Assembly: GCA_031216445.1 (NCBI GenBank)
Contig: CM062200.1
Span: 2,307,501 to 2,371,500 of the forward strand
Origin: Lateolabrax maculatus
Lineage: Eukaryota; Chordata; Actinopteri; Acropomatiformes; Lateolabracidae
Length of the DNA stretch: 64,000 nucleotides
Reading direction: 5' to 3'
Shown here one piece after another: positions 50,801 to 60,300 of the stretch. Below the pieces are notes generated by a model, which was not told where the DNA came from, did not search any database, and saw only the letters and a list, made by a program, of their open reading frames with translations. The stretch's first letter is position 1, and each line of letters starts with the position of its first letter. The position numbers and the translations under genes were made by a program.

Positions 50801-53800
50801 TAGGCTATGACAGGCTCTGTGTAGTGCCTTAATACACAGAGCATTGTGGAAGCAGAAACCTAAGATCTAACCAGCTGCCTTCTGGCTAAACCAAACCACA
50901 CATTGTGCTTTACACAAGGACAATTTTGCCGTTTCTTGCAGGAAATGGGCCCATTACAATAACCATAACATGAGTAGCTGCAATCACTAGAAAGTTATGA
51001 GTAACAGCATTCAGTTCCTTTAGTCAAACACAGCACTTATGAGACTAAACAAGGGTTTTTTCCTGCCTGCCACCGATCAATCTCCATGTCTGGACAATAA
51101 TTGTGTTTACTGGCTGAGTCAGAAATGTCACAGCAAGCAGTCCAAGACGGAATTAAAAGAGTTAAAAACAAAAGTGTGGTGCCAACATGTGACCAACACT
51201 AAATGCAATGGAGAAAAGGCAAGCAGGCATGCAAAGACACAATGGAAAGTTATCCTATTAAGAGACAAATCCACACAGAGGGACAGATTTACGCTGAAAC
51301 ACAAACACAATATTGGCACTGACCTTGAAGCTCCAGTAGTTTGGTTGTTGCTAAGGGGGGGTGGGGGGGGGGGGAAAACAAAGGAGACAGAAAAGGGACA
51401 GGGAGGGTAAAAGAGGAGAAAAAGGATTGAGTGTGAGACATTTTCTCATGTGTGAAGCTGCAGAACACTACTCTAAAAAAGAAAGAGCAAGCATAAAAGA
51501 AATGGCTGGATAGAACCAGAACTGAGAGGAAAGACTGGGAGAAAATGCTTTGTCACTCTGTTCACATGTGAAGATATGTGACTGATACCACAAAGTGTGA
51601 CTAATAAAGTTTAAAAGGTTATTATTTGTTATGCAGCGAGTGCAGCGGGCTCCAAAAATGTCCACAGAGCTTTGATTAAAAAGACCACGAATTGTTGTAA
51701 AGCTTAAGCAAACAAACCAATAAATGGCCTATTTTTTATACATTAGGCTTGGTGAGAAAATGATGGGCTAATTATTGTGATGATAGCCAGATTAATTTAT
51801 GTTGTCCTTCACTGCCATCATAATAGGACTTTAATTGCTTGTAATTGCTTCTCAGCAATTAATCAAATGTTTACAGTGACTTCACACACACTAATGATGT
51901 AGGCCCAGGCAGCTCCTAAAATCTACCCTCACTCTCCCTCGATGCAGAGTCGGCTGGCGTGGACCCAGGAGCAGGATTAAAACAACGCACCGACACTGGA
52001 TTAAGAAGCTGCCAGTTTCACTTTATCTGGGAACAAGCCAACATTCGGGTCAACGTCCTTCTGATTCTTTAAGATATAGCGGCTCAGGCTGCGCGTGTGT
52101 GTAGATCTGTGACGTTCTGTTGATGCCCAATAATTCATATGTTCACCCGCTAATGTACTTTATGGCCAAAAGTATATGGACAGCCCCGTCCATGAACTTC
52201 TGTTCTGGGACTGTTTTGCAGGGTTTAGTTGGTTTCAATTGACTGCCACTTTCCCTCACAACACCAATCACAGTTAAGTCCAAACGCCGTCCTGTCGTAC
52301 GTTAGTCCTGACAGAAGTACAGCACACATATTTCTTATCAACATAACGTTCAAGTGCAGTTCTTTGTTCTTTGCCATCTTGGTTGTTTACAAAGATGCCT
52401 GATGGCGCCCCTCTCTGTCAGGTATTGAATTAAACCCGCCCCATATTAGAGAAGTGGTTGTGATTGGCTCGCCACCTTCCAGTTCTGGTGGAAATCTGTC
52501 TGAACCGGAGGGGGGGTCGGACGTATCTGCCACAGCAAATAAAACATGAGCTCACAGATCTGCTCGGTTCCCAGGCTGAACTTCATGCGATCTCGGTCAT
52601 TTTTCTGCTCTAATTCCTCAGTTGCCAAGTACCCACATTACAGGATCAGATAACAATAGTTTATATATATTCTATATATTTGTGACCAGCAATGTTAGAT
52701 CGTCCCTCAGCACTTTCTGACTTTCCCGCCCTCTTAGAGACAGCTGCAGCTCTCAGTCCAAAATTCAACTGAAGACACAACAAAACAAAAAAAAGGCTAA
52801 ATAAACGAAAAAAAACAGCTGGTCACTGTGGTTTTTACCAAACGTTACTCAAACCATCACACAGTGGAGAGCTGATCAGCCTCCGCATAAATCCTGAAGC
52901 CCTTTTCACGCATTCCCTCATTTCCAGAAACTATTAATTATTGATTATGGCCCAAGGGTAAACGATAGGGGAGAGTGATGCTTATGAGAATGTCAATGGA
53001 GGGAAATCTTAATGCAGCAGCATCCAGCACAATGATTTTTTGTGACAGTAGTTTGTGGACGACGCTCTCCCGTTTGAACATGGCAATGTCCTGAACTGGA
53101 ACTCAGACTGCGAGCCAGACCTCATCACCCCACATCGGTGCTGGACCTCGCTAATTCTCTCGTGGCTGAAGGAGGAAAAAAATCCCTGCAGCCAGGTTCA
53201 AACATCAGGTGGAAATCCTTCCCACAGAGTGGAGCTGATTGATGCCCACTCACTTTTGACTACACTTTCAGGTTCAACCCACTCAAGAGTCATTTTCTCC
53301 TGAATGAAAGGTATCTTGTGTAAAGCCGAGACTATTACCTGAATGGTGTCCGCTCTTATCTTGAACTGATGTGTTGAAATTTAAACACAAGGTCATTTGC
53401 ATTCAGAGTCTTTTTTGAGATCTGACACCAGTGAGGAAGAAAAAGGTTTAAAGGACAGAACGGATAGTGATGTTGTGTGGCAAATACAGCTGTTTTATAC
53501 TGTAAAATAGCTCAGTTTAGTTTCCTCTGCCAAGCAGTAGGGTTGCAACGGTCTGAGATTTTCACGGATAACTGTCTCCGAAAAGATCAAGGCTTTGCGG
53601 TATTACACAATTATTATCAGTTCCAATCTTTTCTATAGCACTCATACTGTAGAATTCAATAACGTAGATTAAAAAAAATGAATGGTCAATGTTCATACTG
53701 CGGTATACTGTGAGACCAGTATATATCGCTGCAACCCTACCAAGGTTTTTAGTCCAATATGTTTTGTTATTTAGCAGAACATCTTTAAAAGCTGTGAACA

Positions 53801-56008
53801 GTTTAATTATTATTGCAAGATGTTTTCAGTTTTCTAGAAGTCTAAATTCCTGATGATGGCACTGGATAAAAAGTTAATACAGTTCCTCCTGAGAGGGGGA
53901 CTGATGTCCTCTATTTTCATATTTTACAGAATAGCGTCCATAGAGATGTTGCAATCCATCCAACAAATGTTTCTATGACTAAAATAACAAATGTAGAGAA
54001 TTGTGATACTGTGGCAGAGATGTGTGATTGCCGATTGTTCAACAGTTTTGTTTTCCAATAAAAAAAAAACTAAAAGTAATCACAGATTCAGTTCAGTTAT
54101 CAACGTTAATAAAGCTGAGACTGAATATAATATACAGTCACCATGACAACTGACATTAACTTACTGATTGTCTAGTTAAAGGTTCATTATCATCAGCTGT
54201 AAATATTATTATTGCAGGTCCAATAATTTCAATATCTAGTTCAAGAGCTGCAAAGCTAAATAACAAAGCTACCTTGGTATTAACGAAGGAAATGACAGTC
54301 TTTATTTATTTAAGTTCTCTGCCTCAAAAGAAGAGGCAACAGTAATCTGAAACCATCAATTAATCACACATGACAGCACAGAATTAGCTCCTGGGTGGGA
54401 ATGGGATGTTTGGAACGGGCTGCTCTTGTAGTATTTGTTCCAAAAACGTCGCTTCTATACATGGTAACGTTTGACAGCGATGAGTTTCTACAGTTAGGAG
54501 AAGTCATGGCGGATCAGGGACTTCAGGAAATGTTGCAGCAGAGAAATGAGAAGCATCATTTTACACGGTTTGACAGAACAGACGAATGAAAGGAGAGTTT
54601 AAGTTCTCCCCCTTCTTTAGTTGTGGGCGATGATTACAACTCGAGAGTACATTATTAGAAATAAACCTCTGACCCTGACTCAGCACAATTACAGATCAGA
54701 ATAATTAAACTTTCTCTCTGTGGAAAGCTTCAGACAACCTCTTCAACACTTTTCTATGCCAAACAAAAGCATTTATCAAGTGAAATCCACCCGTTCTAAC
54801 TCCCAGCTCAACCACCTCTCAGCACTTCCTAACATATTCACAGTGGATTGTGTTTAATATTTTGTGAGCCACCTTTTCACTCTCAGCACCTCTTTGGTTG
54901 CCTTGTCTACAACAGAGACGTCTACAAATCTACAAATACCTGTCACAACAAACCATTAGCAAAGATTTTAGTGGAAGTGACTGATTTGACTGTGGTGCAT
55001 CGCTGCATTAATTCAAATACTCACATACAACTTCTGAGATTCAGAGCACAGGTGTGTTAATGTTGACTGTGAGTCTCCATCACATATGCTGTGAGAGCTT
55101 TTAGATAAAACAAAGTCCCTTAATAATTAAACGAAGGTGTAGGAGGAACTTAATTCATGTGTGAGCAGCTGTTCTGGGAGCTGTGTGGATTCCAAATATT
55201 TTCTCTGCTCTCTCCTGAAATCTTACTTGCAACTTTCTGAAATCCATCTCACTTTATCTCTTGAATATGGAGTGAAGGAAGCCGGAAAGAACAAACAGGG
55301 TTTGAGAAAGAAAGACCAAATAGGCCTGTGGGCTGCTGTGACCCAGATTTCAGAGCTCTGTGTGGTTTGTAGGCCTCCGTCCAAGCACGGTGACCAAAAC
55401 AGCGCAACCTGATCTGATGCCGCCCGGCCTCAGTCTGCTGCAGTTGCACTGCAACCAAACAAAACAATTAAGCTTCTGTTTTCCCATTTAATCAAACATT
55501 TAAAGTCTACACAGCCAGATTCTGCATTCTCCCAAATTATATATTTGTTTGGCCTTTCTGTCCTTACATTCCTCTTCTCTCATATTTTGCAGAATAACAT
55601 GGTCGTTAGTAAAGTGTCTAACATCGGTTTAGTGAATCTATGCAACTAAGGACGTATAGCAGCAGCTTGAAATGTGTCTGAGATAATGTTTTTGAGAAGG
55701 TCAAACAACTCATCCATGTTTTTCTAAACTTAAAACATGTCCACATGGATGAACTTTAATACGCTTAAAGTAAGAATCAGAATGGAAAGATCTTTTTCCC
55801 TTTCAGAAATTAAGCCTCAAAAATGTTGAATATTGATATTTATTCAAGATTATATAAATTATGGTTCAGACAAATATGCAGATGGCATGGCCTTTGCTGC
55901 CCTTTTGTATAAGAGTGATGGGACATACAAGTGACTGTGCTTTGGAGCTGAACTAAAACAAATTAACTTATTATCTGCTCTATACAGGACGTTAGCTCCC
56001 AGACAGTC

Positions 56009-56041
<33 letters not shown>

Positions 56042-57274
56042 GTAAGCCAGTGGACTCTGAGGACGATGTTATATATGCTGTATGTGTACAGTAGGTTTTA
56101 TGGTTTAAAACTGCCAGAGAGGCTCCATACAGTTATCCACCTTGGTGGACAATAAAATTGGATTCTATTCTATGTAATAGTAATAATTTAATGTTGTAAC
56201 GTCTTCAATTTGAAAGTCACCATGTTAGAAAGGATTCTGTATGTTTGAACTCACATGAATTCATGAATACATTAACATCATCCTGTCCAACCCTGGAAAT
56301 GATTTTAATGCACAAGTTTCCATTTTGTGGTGTTGTGACTGAACTCTTCATCTTGGCTGATCGATTTCTTCTCCATGTAATCAATAAATGTCCTACTTAC
56401 CGTACATGCACCCCTCACCAGTTCTCTTTTTGCCTTATACTTGCAACAGCACAATTAACGCTGTCAAGGATCATTTCTAAAGTTATATATCCAACAACCT
56501 CTGGCTTCATGTGTTCAACTTTGAAGCACTTTCATTTGGTGGCTTCATAATTGCAAGTTGACAACTGGGAAATAAGCATTAATATCATCACACTTCTCAC
56601 AGGTGCTCGTCAGAATTACTGTGACAGCAGCAAACAGCTGATAATTGTGAAGTCAAGCACCCATCGTGTTTTATCTCTTACCCACCGTTCACACAGAGCC
56701 GTGCGCTGTGTAATCACCCACTCGCCTGGCTTATTCACCTTAAATTGGAATGGCAAAACCTGCCGCCAAGTCACTCCACAAATAATTTAATGCACCAACA
56801 AGCGGACATTTTTTGGAACATAAAACCTGTCTCATCTAACACAAACAGGCCCCCCATGCGCCGTGACTCAGTGATTACTGCCTGCAATATTTCTCAATCA
56901 CTTGAGCTGAAATCCCAAGGCGCTCATATGCACAGAGACAGACAGGGCTTAGAGAGACGAGGGCAGAGAGACAGAAAAGGAAGACACAGCAAGAGAGGGA
57001 TGAGCAGAGAGACATGCAAGCCTGACCTGCATGCCAAGTAGCCATTTTTGTACCCACCCTCTTTTTTACCTCCCACCCCCCCCCCCCCCCCCCCAGCCCA
57101 AACACACACCAACGCACCAAAACATGTGCTTACACACACACACATTTTCTTGCTTTTCTTCTTCTGCACACATGCACTCACATTCATACATGAACAGTCA
57201 TCACTGCGGCAGCACAGACACACCTGGCTAACACCTGCCTGCTTCAGGAGCTGATGGACCCTCCCCTGAAGACA

Positions 57275-57318
<44 letters not shown>

Positions 57319-60300
57319 GCAGAAGATGACCCGCATGCTCACCGGCTCTACCTGTCTTTACATCACTTGTACTACGCACACGCATGCCTCCACATACACA
57401 TCAGACACATGTACGCTCCTGCACCGCACGCCACTCCATCACCGCTCCATCATCAATCATGCAGCAACAGAAGCGTCACACAGTCATGGCAGCGCCACGG
57501 AGGAATTCCGAAACGCCTCAGCTGAGGGATGCAAGGACGGGGTTAGAGAGTTACCGTTGCTACTTAATGAGCGCGTCGGCCGCCAGGCGCATCCTCCCGC
57601 TCCACACGCCTCCCTCTTCCTCCTCCCCCCTCTCCATGTTTTTTTTTTTCTTTTCACTGCGGCTCTGTGTCTTTCCCGCGCCCTGAGGATCTGCCTTGCT
57701 GGTACCCGTAGTAGCGCCTAAGAGGCAGTTAGCATCTCTTCCTGCCCCTCCTCCTGTCCTGCCCTCTCCCTCTCTCTCTCTCTCTCTCTCCCTCCCTCCC
57801 TCTCTGTGTCCGTCACTCTCTCTCGCCCCTCGTCCCTGCTGACACAAACGATAAAAACCCTCCCTCCTTCCTTCACTGTCTCCTCTTGTCGCTCGTTCTC
57901 TCTCCTGCTGCTGTCTCACTCAGTACAGTGTGTGCCTCCCCTCCAAAGCCCAGGCATTGTCAACCATATGATATCACTCCGTTGCCTTATATGGGAAACG
58001 GCGGGTTGCCATGACGACAGCAGACTCCACCTGTTCTCCATCTCTCCCCCTCTGCCTCCCTCAGTTTAGTCTCAGTCCACCTTTTTATTCCATGGGGAGA
58101 TACACAGTTTGGTTTGGGTAAATAGACACAACACGTGAAAGAGCAGAGAGTGGGTGGAGAGGACGGAGGAGTTGGACAAGTGAGGCTGAGACGTGATGGA
58201 CAGAAGCTGACGGAGGGAGGAACAAGAAGGGATAGAGAGAGAGCGCTTAAAGGAATAGTTCACCATTTGTGCGTTTTAGTGGTTAGGGTGTAGTTAGTTT
58301 AGCAGAAGGACAGGAGGCTGGCCTGGCTCTCTCTTTGAGTAAAGAAACACGACTACTTCACCTCTACAGCTCAGGAACACTAACATGTAAAAACAACACA
58401 CTTTATAACAAATGGTTGTATGGTTACAGGCACACGGATGAACATTAAATAATACAAACACCGAGGAGGAGGCAGCAGCGGCAGCAAACATCGTAGACGT
58501 GAGCCTGAGGGTGTCCGCACGCTACACCTGCATGAATACGATTGGACATCACTAATCAGCTGGTAGTCATACAGCTGATGAATGAGCCGACGTCAGTGCT
58601 CTCCCCGAAGGGACGCTGTGGTGCCATCGTGTTAGCAGACTTCTTCCTGGCTGGAAAAATATCAGAGCTAAAATCCTCGTAATTGGAGGCAAATAACAAG
58701 ATTAATGCAGCTGTAAGTGTTGTTGCAAGTCAATTGAACAGAAAACCATTCTTAAAGGGGACATAACTCTTATCAAACGTAAAAAACATGAAGTCAGCTG
58801 CTCCCAGCTACTGCGTCCATGTCGAAATTAAAATCAACAGATACGTCAGTTGTTGATTGGTTGAGGTAAAATAACATCCCCACCCAGACAACAGCTACCA
58901 ACAGACTGAAAAACTAAAGAGAAAGTGTCAAATGTGTGCGAAAGAATAGTTATCACACAGAGGTACAGGGCAGAACGATGAACAGTTGTTCATCAAGAAC
59001 TGGTTACAACATGTAACACATGTAAATCCCAAAATTATGTTTTTATATTTTCGTGTACAGATGAAACAAATCAGATACAACATGTAAAGTGAACCTTCGA
59101 GGACAGTCGGCCCTGCGTCCAGTCTTTATGCTGAGCTACACTCAACACGTCCAGCTCCATGATTAACACACTATACCGGGTTTAAACAGATTTAACAGAG
59201 ATGCTGCGCAGCATTCGGATGTCGACATTACGGCCAGTTCTTACAGCCACACACAGACATGAGATCATCTCTGTCTGGAAAAGAAAGCAAATACATTTCC
59301 CCAAATGTTGAACTACGGAGAATAGCTGAAGCAGGCTGCTGTGTGCCGACCATCTGTCACAGGTGTTGCGTCGGATCATGTGGTGATTGATGGCAGAATG
59401 AAAGGGAGGACGAAGGGAGCAGGGAGACTGAGAGGTAAGAGGTTTGATGGAGCGGTGAGTTTAACATTTCACATTCTGACATTTTCTCATCGTCTCACTT
59501 AAATCCTTTTCTCCGTATTCTATTGCTGACTCTTTCAGATGATGACCACTTAAAAAGTGGCCGCTGACCCAGCGAGCCGGTCGTAAAAATGCCTCCACGG
59601 CGTGTGTCTAAATCCCCAGAGGCAGCTCGCCACACACTGCGCTTGTGTGGGTTTCCAAGCCCACCAATGTGCTCTTATTATCTCCCAGGAAGAAAATGTT
59701 CACATGTGGAAACAGAAAGCACTCAGAGAGCTCATATCCCCCAAGGCTGCACTCTCCTTTAGATTTGAGAAATCTCGATCGGGATCTGCATTACAATCCA
59801 AGAGAGTTTTGGATTATGTATTTATACAATTTCTTCAATAGACAACATTTTCAAAAATGTCTTATTTCACAATGTTAAGAAGTTTTTTTTTTGTAGTGTT
59901 CTTGGCCCTAACTTTACTCTAAACGTCTTTGTTTTCATCAGCTACCTTTATGCAAATATATTCAAGGACATGACAAGATTACACCCTTACACTCTAAAAC
60001 ATCACAACATTTCATTGCTGCTTCCCACCCGAGCACTTGTATTTTCAAATGAATTAATGTGTATCTTCTGCTCCATGAGTAGGAGTGTGCAATATGAATA
60101 TAATTCTCTGTCAAGGTATAGTTTATTTTAAAATCACAAGACTGATGTACATTGGGATACAGTAAAGTCAGGAGCTCTGCTGTTTAGGCACAGATAAGCT
60201 TGTATCTTAACCAAGAAACACCGGAATAAATAAAGAAATAAAGAAATAAAGAAATAAATGTAATGATGATTCGGGGATTTTAACTGTGACTTAATGAACT

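Noticed and set aside
56924..57385. 153-residue Cys/Val-rich minus-strand frame
   Set aside because: Composed of GT-repeat and G-run translation (CVCVCV and GGGG).
57254..57721. 155-residue plus-strand frame starting in CA repeats
   Set aside because: First part is THTHTH from a microsatellite; the rest is unremarkable GC-rich DNA on the strand opposite to srcin1.
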